Notes: generated by a model not told the origin, from the sequence alone. A stretch of 47,711 nucleotides of DNA from Rhodospirillales bacterium (GCA_028291345.1 JAQGIF010000007.1:1-47711), one strand, 5' to 3'. Counted from the first letter of the stretch, positions 1 through 8,519 are shown. Numbers and translations are program-made.

Positions 1-64
1 AGCAGGAAAATCTGCTGGGATTGTCAGCAGGCTTTCAGCCGCGATTCTGCCCAACGAATAATCA

Positions 65-87
65 TAGTGATAACTTTCTTATCACTA
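65..87. promoter_or_regulatory. Perfect inverted repeat, candidate operator
   Basis: Nine-base arms TAGTGATAA (65-73) and TTATCACTA (79-87) are perfectly complementary around the 5-base spacer CTTTC. The site lies about 140 bases upstream of the cysteine hydrolase start at 225 in an AT-richer, apparently non-coding stretch (1-224). The size fits a dimeric repressor site, and a MarR-family gene lies at 4608-5210. Linking the two is inference only. Confidence 0.35.
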
Positions 88-224
88 AGATAAATTTTCT
101 CCCTTTTCGTGCTTCTTTTTTGACCGAAATCCTGCGCTCCGGGAATGGCACGCTGCTTGCAGTGAATAGTTCGCGGGCCGGGCCTCGGTATCTCGGCTCA
201 CGATGAAACTTTGGGAGATATAGG

Positions 225-902
225 ATGCACAAGATCGAGATTCCCGCATGGGCGATCGAACGCGGGCGGGCGATGAATTTCTTTCCGACGATCGACCCAG
301 GCAAGACGGCGCTGATCGTGGTCGATCTGCAGAACGCCTTCATGGTCGAAGGCCAGCCGCTGGCCAATCAGCATGCGCTGGACATCATTCCCAACGTCAA
401 TCTGCTGGCGAACGGGTTGCGAGCCGCGGGCGCGAAGATCGCCTGGACCCGCCACACTTTCGTAGAGACCGTGCCCTTCGCTCCGCCGGCCTGGCAGATG
501 ACGGGCGGCTACCGCTATCCGGAAGCTCTGGCCGCCTTGGCTCCCGATACGTTCGGCCATGCCCTGCATGACGATCTCGACGTCGCGCCACAGGATCTGG
601 TTATCGATAAATATCGCTATAGCGCTTTCATCCATAACTCTTCCGACCTCGATGCGAAGCTGCGCGGCACTGGAATCGATACGATCATCGTCACCGGTAC
701 GGTCACCAACTGCTGCTGCGAGAGCACCGCGCGGGACGGCAATATGCTGAACTACAAGACCTTCTTCATCTCTGATGCCACAGCGGCGCTAACCGACGAA
801 GAGCATAATGCCGCTCTGCTCAGCATGGCGACGATCTTCGCCGATGTGCGTTCGACCGAGGAAATGCTCGGCCTACTGACACCGGCCAGTATCGCTGCCT
901 GA
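225..902 (+). CDS. Isochorismatase-family cysteine hydrolase
   Basis: A 225-residue cytoplasmic hydrolase of the isochorismatase-like (cysteine hydrolase) superfamily, which cleaves C-N bonds in small amides and ureides (N-carbamoylsarcosine, biuret, nicotinamide) or the isochorismate ether. The catalytic triad is visible: Asp34 in VVDLQNAF, Lys129 in IDKYRYSAF and the nucleophile Cys164 in TVTNCCCESTARD, where the family usually has TNVCVESTARD. Three consecutive cysteines (163-165) at the active site are unusual. The start is supported by GGGAG seven bases upstream of the ATG. The next genes on the strand are a TonB receptor and an amidase, so an amide or ureido substrate is the best inference. 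The exact substrate cannot be read from the sequence; biuret hydrolase or carbamoylsarcosine amidase-like activity are possibilities. Confidence 0.88.
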   Translation: MHKIEIPAWAIERGRAMNFFPTIDPGKTALIVVDLQNAFMVEGQPLANQHALDIIPNVNLLANGLRAAGAKIAWTRHTFVETVPFAPPAWQMTGGYRYPEALAALAPDTFGHALHDDLDVAPQDLVIDKYRYSAFIHNSSDLDAKLRGTGIDTIIVTGTVTNCCCESTARDGNMLNYKTFFISDATAALTDEEHNAALLSMATIFADVRSTEEMLGLLTPASIAA

Positions 903-907
903 ATCAA

Positions 908-925
908 GCCGGAGCCGCCTCCGGC
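908..925 (+). terminator. Hairpin after the cysteine hydrolase gene
   Basis: A perfect 7-bp stem GCCGGAG / CTCCGGC with loop CCGC starts six bases after the stop codon at 902. No T-run follows, so it is a weak intrinsic terminator at best. It could attenuate readthrough into the receptor gene at 1015 or protect a transcript end. Confidence 0.3.
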
Positions 926-1014
926 AACAACTTAGCGGCAAATCGGCGTCCAGCCAGGAAGCGCCAACCCAGGGAGGAAGATCGTGGGAACCATAACCGA
1001 ATGGGGCCTTCACC

Positions 1015-3183
1015 ATGTCAGATTTTCGGCGCGTATGTCTTCTTCTGCTCGGCGGTTCGTTGCTTACCCCACTCTCGTTCGGACATGCCCAGTCCGCGCC
1101 GGACGCGGCACAAATGAATACCGGCCCAGTCGACGGCGGCCAGGTCGAGGAAATCACGGTTACAGCGCAGCGGCGGTCGGAAAAGCTGCAGCAGGTGCCG
1201 ATCGCGGTCTCGGTCTTCACCGCCAGCATGGCGCAGGCGATGGGCGTCGCCGATACCTCGTCTCTGCAGACTGCCGTTCCCGGTCTTGAATTCACCCGGG
1301 TATTCAACAGCGCAGCCCCGGCGCTGCGCGGCGTCGGGGCCAACCCGACCACGTCGCTGGGCGATGAATCGCCGATCGCGCTCTATCTGGACGGCGTCTA
1401 TATTTCCAACCCGGCCGGTGCGATCTTCTCCTTCAACAATATCGCGCGTGTCGAGGTGTTGAAGGGGCCCCAGGGCACCTTGTTTGGCCGAAACGCAGCA
1501 GGCGGCGTCATCCAGATCGTGACCAAGGATCCGTCCGACACGCCAAGTGTCGATTTCAGCGTCGGCTACGGCAACTACGCGACCGTCACCAGCGACTTCT
1601 ACGGCACGACGCCGATCGTCGCCGGCAAGCTCGCGGCCGATCTTGCGGTGCATTACGAGAATCAAATGGATGGTTGGGGTAAGAACCTGTTCACCGGGCG
1701 GGACGCCTTCACCGAGCATGACGTAGCGCTGCGCAGCAAATGGGTGCTGACCCCGGACGACGTCACCAAGGTCACCTTTTCGTTAGATTACGACCATAGC
1801 TATTTCCAAGACGGCATCGCGATGAACCCGGTCGGCGGCGCCACCTTCACTGACGGCAAGACCCGCTATATGGGCTATTACAATGTCGCCGAAAATCCAA
1901 CCGGCTATACCGACGCGCGCCAGTATGGCGGCTCGGCCAAGGTCGAGCGCGACCTGGAATGGTCGAATTTCGTCAGCATCACCGCGTACCGGCAGGTGAC
2001 GTCTTGGCTGCATGCCGATGAGGACCAAACGCCGGCGCCGGCATCGGACATCGAGATCACCGGCCTATCCAAAACCTTCAGCCAGGAACTACAACTTCAA
2101 TCCCCGACGGACTCGAACCTGCAATGGATCGGTGGAGTCTATTATTATCACGATCTGGCCTCGTACGAGCCGCTGAAGATCACCGGCACCTCGCTTGGGC
2201 CGGTTTCGCCCCTGAACATCTACGATTCCGAAATCACCGCGTCCTATGCCGCCTTCGGCCAGGCGACGGCGACGGTCGCGGCCGATACCCGGCTCACGCT
2301 TGGTCTGCGCTATACAATCGACCACCGACATGAGAGCGGATTCGAGAATTCCGGCATTGGAACATTGGTTACGAGCGACCATTCGGTCGAGTTCCCGAAG
2401 ATGACCTATAAGGTTTCGCTGGATCACGACTTCGCCGAGAGCATATTAGGCTATCTCGAATATAGCCGTGGCTTCAAAAGTGGAATCTTTAATTTCGGCA
2501 CCCCAGGATCGGATCCGGTACGGCCTGAAGTCCTCGACGCCTACGAGATGGGGCTGAAATCGGACCTCCTGGACAAGCGGCTCCGCTTGAATGCGGCTCT
2601 CTATTATTACCAGTTCCGCGACCTGCAGATTTCGGCCGTTCGCCAGAACGTTACCACCCTGGCAAACGCCGCGGCGTCGGAGACAAAGGGCGCGGATGTC
2701 GACTTCGAAGCGGTGCCGCTGCAGAATCTGACCATCCGCGGCGGGGTCAGCTATATTCAATCGACCTTCACCAGTTTCCCCAACGCGATCCTGAGCATGC
2801 AAAGCCCGACCGGCGGCGATGTTCAGGTGACGGGCAGCGCCACCGGCAACGCGACGCCGCGCTCGCCCAAATGGACCACCAACCTCAGCGCGCAATACAT
2901 GATGCCGACCGGCGCCGGCACCTATACCGGTAATCTGACCTACTATTACAATTCCGGCTTCTATTGGGATGCGGATAATCTGCTCAAGAACAACGCCTAT
3001 CACTTGATCAACGCATCGGTTGACTGGCAATCGCCCGACGGTACCTGGAACGTGCGCTTCTGGGGCAAGAACCTGCTGAGCCAGCGGTACTACATCTACG
3101 CGACCGCACAGGTCATGGGCAACGAAGCATCGCCCGCGCCACCACTAACTTTCGGCGGCACCGTCAGCTATCACTGGGAGTAG
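1015..3183 (+). CDS. TonB-dependent outer-membrane receptor (722 aa)
   Basis: Outer-membrane TonB-dependent receptor that would import a scarce or bulky substrate using energy passed from TonB/ExbBD. A signal peptide covers about residues 1-25 (hydrophobic LLLLGGSLL, cleavage near GHA|QS). It is followed by the TonB box EEITVTAQ (about residue 45) and a plug domain with LYLDGVYI and VEVLKGPQGTLFGRNAAGG, the standard plug motif. The rest is alternating aromatic barrel strands ending in ...VSYHWE. No OmpA domain is present, unlike the receptors at the right end of the window. Only a weak GGGG lies in front of the ATG; a good AGGGAGGA at 971-978 is too far away. The stop is five bases before the amidase gene, so the two are almost certainly co-transcribed, pointing to uptake of the amidase substrate. 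Confidence 0.93.
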   Translation: MSDFRRVCLLLLGGSLLTPLSFGHAQSAPDAAQMNTGPVDGGQVEEITVTAQRRSEKLQQVPIAVSVFTASMAQAMGVADTSSLQTAVPGLEFTRVFNSAAPALRGVGANPTTSLGDESPIALYLDGVYISNPAGAIFSFNNIARVEVLKGPQGTLFGRNAAGGVIQIVTKDPSDTPSVDFSVGYGNYATVTSDFYGTTPIVAGKLAADLAVHYENQMDGWGKNLFTGRDAFTEHDVALRSKWVLTPDDVTKVTFSLDYDHSYFQDGIAMNPVGGATFTDGKTRYMGYYNVAENPTGYTDARQYGGSAKVERDLEWSNFVSITAYRQVTSWLHADEDQTPAPASDIEITGLSKTFSQELQLQSPTDSNLQWIGGVYYYHDLASYEPLKITGTSLGPVSPLNIYDSEITASYAAFGQATATVAADTRLTLGLRYTIDHRHESGFENSGIGTLVTSDHSVEFPKMTYKVSLDHDFAESILGYLEYSRGFKSGIFNFGTPGSDPVRPEVLDAYEMGLKSDLLDKRLRLNAALYYYQFRDLQISAVRQNVTTLANAAASETKGADVDFEAVPLQNLTIRGGVSYIQSTFTSFPNAILSMQSPTGGDVQVTGSATGNATPRSPKWTTNLSAQYMMPTGAGTYTGNLTYYYNSGFYWDADNLLKNNAYHLINASVDWQSPDGTWNVRFWGKNLLSQRYYIYATAQVMGNEASPAPPLTFGGTVSYHWE

Positions 3184-3188
3184 AACTC

Positions 3189-4583
3189 ATGAACCAGCCA
3201 TTGGAATATTGGTCGCTGCTGGAGCTGTCCGGCGAGCTCAAGCGCGGCGCGATCTCGTCCATGGAGGTAACCGCCGCGCAACTCGAGCGGATCGCCAAGG
3301 TCGACGGCGTCTATCAAAGCTATGTCACGGTCATGGCGGACCGGGCGATGGCCCAGGCGGAGCAAGCCGACACGGAGATCGCGCGCGGCCAATGGCGCGG
3401 GCCGCTGCATGGCGTGCCGATCGCGCTCAAGGATCTGTGCTTCACTAAGATGGCGCCGACGACGGCCGGGATGTCGATCTACAAGGATCGGGTGCCGGAT
3501 TACGATGCCACCGTCGTCGAGCGGCTGGACCAGGCCGGCGCGGTGACCCTGGGCAAGCTGAAGATGACGGAAGGCGCGGGCGGTAGCCACCATCCCACAG
3601 TTTCCGCGCCACGAAACCCCTGGAACACCGATTACTGGCCCGGTGTATCGTCGAGCGGTTCCGGAGTCGCAACGGCGGCCGGGCTGTGCTTTGGCTCGCT
3701 GGGCTCCGACACGGGCGGGTCGATCCGCTTTCCGTCCAGCGCCTGCGGCATCACCGGCATCAAGCCGACATGGGGCCGGGTCAGCCGGTACGGCATCTTC
3801 ACCTTGGCCGATTCGCTCGACCATGTCGGGCCGATGGCGCGCAGCGTCGGCGACGCGGCCGCTATACTAGGGATGATCGCCGGCAGCGATCCCCGCGACC
3901 CCACCGCCTTGAACGCACCGGTGCCGGATTATCTGTCCGGACTCGCTGGCGGTATCAGGGGGCTGCGCATCGGGATTGACCGGTCCTTTGCCGGTGACGG
4001 CAGTGACGACGAAGTGATGGCGGCGCTGAGCGAGGCCGAGCGCGTGCTTGTGGCGCTTGGCGCCATGATCAAGCCTGTCAATTTCCCATCCGTCGACAGC
4101 CTTATCGGCAGCTGGATGCCGATCGTGGGGCTGGAGATCGCCGATGCGCATCGCGAGACCTATCCGGCCCGCGCCGCCGAATATGGCGCGCTCGGCGGGA
4201 TGATCGAGATGGGTCTGGCTGCGACGCCCCTCGCGATCGCACAGGCCGGCCGGGTCCGCCGCGAATTTTGCGGCCGTGTCGATGCATTATGGGACGATAT
4301 CGATCTGCTGCTTGTTCCGGCCCTGCCGATGACCGTACCGACCGCCGCCCAGATGGAGACGTTGAACCAGGATTTCGGGCACATGACGCGGCTGGTGCGC
4401 TTCACCATTCCATTCGATCTGACCGGAAGTCCGACCATCAGCCTGCCCTGCGGCTTTTCCAGGAATGGCCTGCCGCTGGGTGTCCAGCTCGTCGGGCGGC
4501 ATCTGTCGGAACCGCTGCTCTGCCAGGCCGGCCATGCCTTTCAACAAATCTCCGACTGGCACACGCACCACCCGGCGATCTAG
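3189..4583 (+). CDS. Amidase-signature family hydrolase
   Basis: A 464-residue amidase-signature enzyme (GatA/fatty-acid-amide-hydrolase fold) that hydrolyses carboxamides through a Ser-cisSer-Lys triad. The residues are visible: Lys81 in PIALKDLC, cis-Ser154 in WPGVSSSGSG and nucleophile Ser178 in GSDTGGSIRFPSS, with the same spacing as in GatA. Where GatA proteins have GGSSGGS this one has GVSSSGS. It is not a transamidosome GatA by context, since no gatB or gatC is nearby, and it lacks the C-terminal extension of allophanate hydrolases. Its Shine-Dalgarno GGGAG overlaps the end of the receptor gene five bases upstream. With the cysteine hydrolase at 225 it gives two C-N hydrolases flanking one receptor. 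No signal peptide is seen, so it acts in the cytoplasm. Confidence 0.9.
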   Translation: MNQPLEYWSLLELSGELKRGAISSMEVTAAQLERIAKVDGVYQSYVTVMADRAMAQAEQADTEIARGQWRGPLHGVPIALKDLCFTKMAPTTAGMSIYKDRVPDYDATVVERLDQAGAVTLGKLKMTEGAGGSHHPTVSAPRNPWNTDYWPGVSSSGSGVATAAGLCFGSLGSDTGGSIRFPSSACGITGIKPTWGRVSRYGIFTLADSLDHVGPMARSVGDAAAILGMIAGSDPRDPTALNAPVPDYLSGLAGGIRGLRIGIDRSFAGDGSDDEVMAALSEAERVLVALGAMIKPVNFPSVDSLIGSWMPIVGLEIADAHRETYPARAAEYGALGGMIEMGLAATPLAIAQAGRVRREFCGRVDALWDDIDLLLVPALPMTVPTAAQMETLNQDFGHMTRLVRFTIPFDLTGSPTISLPCGFSRNGLPLGVQLVGRHLSEPLLCQAGHAFQQISDWHTHHPAI

Positions 4584-4607
4584 TCTATTTGGCGCTTTTT
4601 AGGGGTT

Positions 4608-5210
4608 CTACTCGCGCTTTCCAGCCCGGCGCTTTAGGCCGCCGACCCCCTCGCCCTGCCAGTCTTGCGGTGCAGGGGACGCGGCCTCGGCGCCGGCCGG
4701 CAGGTCGCCGAATTCACGGCCGATCCGGCGCAGCACGGAAATCGCGGTCGCCAACTCCTCCGGTGTGAAGGGCCCGGCGGCGTGCATGGGCGAGCTCTTG
4801 ATCAAGCCGATCAGCGTGCCCGTCACCTCCCAGCCGTGCTGTGTCAGGTGGATATGTGCTGCGCGGCGGTCGGTGGTTGAGCTGACGCGCTCAACCAAAC
4901 CCAGCGCCACCAGTCGGTCGATCCGGCCGGTAGTGGCGCCGGACGTGACGAGCGACGCCTGCGACAGATCGGTCGGACGCCGCGTATAAGGCGGGCCGCC
5001 GCGCCTGAGCGTCAGCAGCAGATCGCATTCGCCAAAGCCGAAGCCATATTCGCGGCAGAAGGCTTCGGTATAGCGCTCGACGAACAGGCTGGTCCTTGAG
5101 ATGCGGGCTTGAAGCTCCAGCAACTCCAGGACGATTCCTTCGTCGGCGTTGCCCCATTCGTCGACAATGAGATCGACCCCATCCTTGGGCGCATCTCCGA
5201 TCTGCGTCAT
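4608..5210 (-). CDS. MarR-family transcriptional regulator
   Basis: A 200-residue winged-helix regulator of the MarR type: a helical N-terminal dimerisation segment, the recognition region LSQASLVTSGATTGRIDRLVALGLVERV, and the wing STTDRRAAHIHLTQHGWEV with the characteristic D-R-R. Family members are dimeric repressors released by small aromatic or phenolic ligands. The reading frame extends upstream to 5279, but the ATG at 5210 has a strong GGAGG seven bases ahead, so that start is chosen. The long C-terminal tail after about residue 165 (rich in Gly, Ala, Lys, Arg) is not part of the fold. The gene converges on the amidase gene with a 24-base gap and lies downstream of an SDR gene on the same strand. 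It is the obvious candidate local regulator for 225-6158. Confidence 0.88.
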   Translation of the reverse strand: MTQIGDAPKDGVDLIVDEWGNADEGIVLELLELQARISRTSLFVERYTEAFCREYGFGFGECDLLLTLRRGGPPYTRRPTDLSQASLVTSGATTGRIDRLVALGLVERVSSTTDRRAAHIHLTQHGWEVTGTLIGLIKSSPMHAAGPFTPEELATAISVLRRIGREFGDLPAGAEAASPAPQDWQGEGVGGLKRRAGKRE

Positions 5211-5372
5211 GGATCCTCCGGATCGACCGCCGGCGCCGCACGGATCGCGGCTGGAACGGCCGATTTCTATTACGCACATTCGCGCAGAAACACGCGCAAG
5301 GCAAGCTGGGGGGTGTGCGTCGAGGCGGTGGAAACCGGTATCTAGAGTCTTGATTCGAGGCTGGTTTAGGCC

Positions 5373-5393
5373 GGGTTACGGCTCACGTAACCC
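5373..5393 (-). terminator. Hairpin overlapping the end of the SDR gene
   Basis: Perfect 8-bp arms GGGTTACG (5373-5380) and CGTAACCC (5386-5393) flank GCTCA and include the SDR stop codon. No T-run follows on the minus strand. It may partly terminate SDR transcription before the MarR gene, or may be a protein-binding site. Confidence 0.3.
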
Positions 5394-6158
5394 ACCATAG
5401 AAATGCCAGCCATTCGAGACCACCCAGCCGCAATCCACCGGCAGGTTGACGCCTGTGATGGCGGCGGCTTCGGATGAGGCCAGGAAGGCGACGGCGGTGG
5501 CGATCTCGCCGGGTTCGATCAGGCGGTTGATCGGTGAGACCGTCTTCACGGTGGAGACGTCGCGGTCGCCGCGAGCCAGCGCGGCTTTCAGCGCCGGGGT
5601 AAGGGTGACACCGGGCGAGACCGCGTTGACGCGGACGTTCGACCGGCCCCATTCGGCGGCCAAGGTCTGGGTCATGGCAATCACCGCCGCCTTGGCCGGC
5701 GTGTAGGAATGGAGCGGGGTCGACATCATGCCGGCGACCGAGGCGATGTTGACGATCGACCCGCGTCCGCGCGTCACCATCCGCTCGCCGAAATAGAGGC
5801 AGGACAGGTAGGTGCCGCGCTGGTCCACCCTGACGATGTCGTCCCAGGCGGCCATTGGGAAATCGCGCGGTTTCATCGCCGATTTCTGCAGTATGCCGGC
5901 GCTGTTTACGAGATATTCGACCGGTCCCAGTGCCTGCTCCACTTGCGCCGCGCAGGCCTCGAATGCCGCGTCGTCGCCGACATCGCAATGAAAGAACCGG
6001 CCGCCGGTTTCATTTGCCACCGCCTGACCCGCGCCGCTTATATCCAGCACTGCCACGGTCGCTCCGCGCGCTGCGAACTCACGTGCGCAAGCCTCCCCAA
6101 TGCCGCTCGCTCCGCCGGTAACGACGGCGACGCCCGATAGGTTTCTGGTACCCGGCAT
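5376..6158 (-). CDS. SDR-family NAD(P)-dependent oxidoreductase
   Basis: A 260-residue classical short-chain dehydrogenase/reductase. The nucleotide-binding motif TGGASGIG is at 14-21, with Asp39 at the end of strand 2 favouring NAD over NADP, NSAG at 85-88, Ser140 in NIASVAG, and Tyr152/Lys156 in SYTPAKAA. At the position of the catalytic-tetrad Asn (usually VNxxG) there is Asp112 in VDQRGTY. It oxidises an alcohol or reduces a ketone; the substrate is unknown. A GGGGAGG lies four bases upstream of the ATG. It is followed at 165 bases by the MarR gene on the same strand, so the pair may be one regulated unit opposite the receptor/amidase genes. Confidence 0.9.
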   Translation of the reverse strand: MPGTRNLSGVAVVTGGASGIGEACAREFAARGATVAVLDISGAGQAVANETGGRFFHCDVGDDAAFEACAAQVEQALGPVEYLVNSAGILQKSAMKPRDFPMAAWDDIVRVDQRGTYLSCLYFGERMVTRGRGSIVNIASVAGMMSTPLHSYTPAKAAVIAMTQTLAAEWGRSNVRVNAVSPGVTLTPALKAALARGDRDVSTVKTVSPINRLIEPGEIATAVAFLASSEAAAITGVNLPVDCGWVVSNGWHFYGGLREP

Positions 6159-6225
6159 ACTGCCTCCCCTGTTTGAAGTTGCCGGACAACGTATTTGCGG
6201 ATGAGCGATAAGGGAACTGCGATTT

Positions 6226-7188
6226 CTAAGCCGGCAAAACCCCCGCCTCCACCAAAGCCTCCACTACCGCATCGACACTCAAATCCACCAAGTCCGGCTG
6301 GTGCAGCACTGTGACCCTGCCGCGCGGGGCGGACCTCACCGGGTTCGACTCGGCGGAGAAGAGCGAGATCACAGGGCAACCGACCATCGCGATCAGATGC
6401 ATCGGACCGGTGTCGCTGCCGATGGCGAAGGCGGCGCGGCGGGCCAGTCCGGCGATCGCGAAGAGGGAAGTCTCGCCGGTCAGGTCGCGAGTCCTGGGGC
6501 AAACGGCGCGGATCGCCTCGGCAAGATGACGCTCTTCGGCCGTGCCGATGACAACCGGCATGATGCCATGGTCGATCAGCATCCGGGCGAGGGCGCCATA
6601 GGCCGATGTCGGCCAGCGCTTCGCCGGGCGGTGCGGGGCCGAGCCTGGGACCAGCAGCGCGATGCGCGAAGGCAAGCCGTACTTCTTCGTATCCTCGTCC
6701 AGCCAGGTAAGGTCGGGCAGCGGAACATCGGGGATACCCCCAACGCGCAGCTGGGCTGCGTGAATATCGAAGGCGTGCATGCTCCGGCGCTCCGGATCGG
6801 TATGTGGGTGCGATGCACCACCGGCGATTCCGGACCATTCCGGGCGCTTTCCGGGCCAGAAAAGACAAAAATATATTGCAGTGCGGTCTTGGGATTGAAG
6901 ATCGTAGACCCGGTCGAATTGCCCCGCCCGCAGCCAGCGGCGCAGCCTGAACCACGCGCCGATGTCGCGCCACGGGGCTCTTGGATCGATTTCGACACAG
7001 TTGAACCAACCCGACTTTTTTCCCAATTCCAACAAAGGCTTGGTGGTCAGCAACGTGATGTCCGCGTCGGCGTGATGACGGCGAATCGCCGCCATGGCCG
7101 GCAGCGCCATGATGAAATCGCCCAGGGCGCTGAGCCGAATCACGAGAATGCGGCGGATGTGGGGCGATCCTCTCGCCGGCTGGGCCAT
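6226..7188 (-). CDS. Glycosyltransferase family 9 (heptosyltransferase-like)
   Basis: A 320-residue GT-B fold transferase of the ADP-heptose:LPS heptosyltransferase family (GT9). Diagnostic segments are the N-terminal ILVIRLSALGDFIMALPAMAAIRRHHP-type start (ILVIRLSALGDFI), VPGSAPHRPAKRWP in the middle, and the nucleotide-sugar site GLARRAAFAIGSDTGPMHLIAMVGCPVISLF. The frame stays open to 7845, but the family start fits the ATG at 7188; anything longer would overlap the hpf gene on the other strand. The Shine-Dalgarno is poor. It probably acts at the inner membrane on a cell-envelope glycan. Many sphingomonads lack classical LPS heptose, so the donor and acceptor should not be assumed. It is transcribed away from hpf. 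Confidence 0.85.
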   Translation of the reverse strand: MAQPARGSPHIRRILVIRLSALGDFIMALPAMAAIRRHHADADITLLTTKPLLELGKKSGWFNCVEIDPRAPWRDIGAWFRLRRWLRAGQFDRVYDLQSQDRTAIYFCLFWPGKRPEWSGIAGGASHPHTDPERRSMHAFDIHAAQLRVGGIPDVPLPDLTWLDEDTKKYGLPSRIALLVPGSAPHRPAKRWPTSAYGALARMLIDHGIMPVVIGTAEERHLAEAIRAVCPRTRDLTGETSLFAIAGLARRAAFAIGSDTGPMHLIAMVGCPVISLFSAESNPVRSAPRGRVTVLHQPDLVDLSVDAVVEALVEAGVLPA

Positions 7189-7296
7189 GGCTTGACAGGC
7201 ATCACGGTCCTCGCCATCTTCGAGGGGCCTCGGTCGATCGTTCGCTACCGGCTCCATTCCAGCCAAACCAAACGGATCGTCGGAAGAAAATCGGAC

Positions 7297-7884
7297 ATGA
7301 ATCTCACAGTCAAAGGTAAACAGCTCGACGTCGGCGATGCACTGCGTACCCACGTTGAGGAACAGCTCTCCGCCGTCACTGAGAAATACTTCAGCAACCC
7401 GATAGACGCCACCGTCGTGTTCGCGCATGAGGCCCATCTGTATCGCACCGATATCTCGGTGCATGTTGGACGCGGCATCATGCTGCAATCGAGCGCCGAA
7501 GCGACGGATATCTATCCTTCCTTCGAAGCGGCGGCGGAAAAGGTTGGAAAGCGCCTGCGCCGCTATAAACGCCGGTTGCGCGATCATCACCTGAATGGCG
7601 CGCCCGCCGTCGCCGACGAGGTGCCTGCGCGGCAGTATGTGATCGAAGCCGAATCGGCGACTATCGATGGGGATGACGATCTGTCGGCCGAGCCGGTGAT
7701 CGTCGCCGAAATGGATACGACGATCGAGACCATGTCGGTCGCCGAAGCGGTCATGCGCATGGATTTGGCGGAATTGCCGGCGCTGATGTTTCGCAGCGGT
7801 GCGCATGGCGGTTTGAACATGATCTATCGCCGACCCGACGGCCATGTCGGCTGGATCGACCCAAAAGGATTGAGCGGAACTTGA
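7297..7884 (+). CDS. hpf: Long-form ribosome hibernation promoting factor
   Basis: A 195-residue ribosome-associated protein of the long HPF type. The N-terminal S30AE domain (about 1-105, starting MNLTVKGKQLDV) binds the 30S decoding region. An acidic linker follows, then the C-terminal dimerisation domain (about 140-190, MSVAEAVMRMDLAELPALMFRSG and RRPDGHVGWIDP), which pairs ribosomes into inactive 100S dimers in stationary phase. The frame is open far upstream (from 6301), but the family start and the divergent GT9 gene fix the ATG at 7297. It abuts ptsN downstream, the usual alphaproteobacterial partner. The rpoN gene that often precedes hpf is absent here. Confidence 0.95.
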   Translation: MNLTVKGKQLDVGDALRTHVEEQLSAVTEKYFSNPIDATVVFAHEAHLYRTDISVHVGRGIMLQSSAEATDIYPSFEAAAEKVGKRLRRYKRRLRDHHLNGAPAVADEVPARQYVIEAESATIDGDDDLSAEPVIVAEMDTTIETMSVAEAVMRMDLAELPALMFRSGAHGGLNMIYRRPDGHVGWIDPKGLSGT

Positions 7885-7934
7885 TCACACCAGCGAAGTC
7901 GGGCACGGGCTTGAGGTCCGCCCCGGGCGCCGAG

Positions 7935-8402
7935 ATGTTCACTTGCGGCAGTCTGATGACCTCGGACTGTGTCCTCGCGAACCTGCGCGCCCAGAACAAG
8001 AAACAGGTCCTTCAGGAATTGGCGCGCAAGGCGTCGAAGCTGACCGGACATAACGAAGACGCAATCTATGAGATTCTGAACGAGCGGGAGCTGCTGGGCA
8101 CCACCGGGATCGGCCACGGCATCGCCATTCCGCACGGCAAGCTGCCGGGGCTGGATCGGGTCTATGGGGTGTTCGCCAAATTGGAGCGGCCGGTCGATTT
8201 CGATGCGATCGACAATCAGCCGGTCGACCTGATCTTCCTGCTTCTGGCTCCGGCTAATTGTGGCGCGGATCACCTGAAGGCGCTGGCCAAGGTCTCACGC
8301 ATGCTGCGCGACCGGATATTGTGCGAAAAGATGCGCGGCTCGACCAGTTGCGACGCGATATACGCGCTGATGAACGAGACCGAGAGCCGTAGCGCGGCCT
8401 GA
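7935..8402 (+). CDS. ptsN: Nitrogen-PTS enzyme IIA (PtsN)
   Basis: A 155-residue EIIA-Ntr of the nitrogen phosphotransferase system, a regulator that accepts phosphate from NPr. The phosphorylated histidine is His67 in GHGIAIPHGK, inside the conserved RELLGTTGIGHGIAIPHGKL block. The rest follows the PTS_EIIA_2 fold, with LLLAPANCGADHLKALAKVSR at 110-130. The ATG at 7935 gives the usual family length. An alternative TTG at 7881 overlaps the hpf stop (TTGA) and would add 18 residues with no family resemblance; translational coupling from hpf keeps it possible. Confidence 0.93.
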   Translation: MFTCGSLMTSDCVLANLRAQNKKQVLQELARKASKLTGHNEDAIYEILNERELLGTTGIGHGIAIPHGKLPGLDRVYGVFAKLERPVDFDAIDNQPVDLIFLLLAPANCGADHLKALAKVSRMLRDRILCEKMRGSTSCDAIYALMNETESRSAA

Positions 8403-8415
8403 GTTCTTTCGTTTA

Positions 8416-8463
8416 GATTGGTTTTCGTCCGGATTGGCTTTTGGTCGAGACTGGTCTTCGATT
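8416..8463. repeat. Three degenerate 16-base tandem units
   Basis: Downstream of ptsN, three adjacent units begin GATTGGTTTTCGTC (8416), GATTGGCTTTTGGTC (8432) and GACTGGTCTTCG (8449), with a period of 16-17 bases. The segment is non-coding. No function is evident. Confidence 0.35.
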
Positions 8464-8479
8464 TTAAATGGCTCCGGCA

Positions 8480-8503
8480 CGACCCGGGAAGATCTCCGGG
8501 TCG
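8480..8503. terminator. Hairpin between convergent ptsN and DUF1150 genes
   Basis: Eight-base perfect arms CGACCCGG (8480-8487) and CCGGGTCG (8496-8503) sit between the ends of two convergent genes, 17 bases before the DUF1150 stop. No clear T-run is present on either side. The position suggests a bidirectional terminator. Confidence 0.45.
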
Positions 8504-8519
8504 CGCCTACCATTCACCA

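Noticed and set aside
6301-7296. Long N-terminal extension of the hpf frame
   Set aside because: It is antisense to the GT9 gene, has no family resemblance, and hpf starts cleanly at 7297.
7189-7845. N-terminal extension of the GT9 frame
   Set aside because: It runs antisense through hpf; the family N-terminus begins just after the ATG at 7188.
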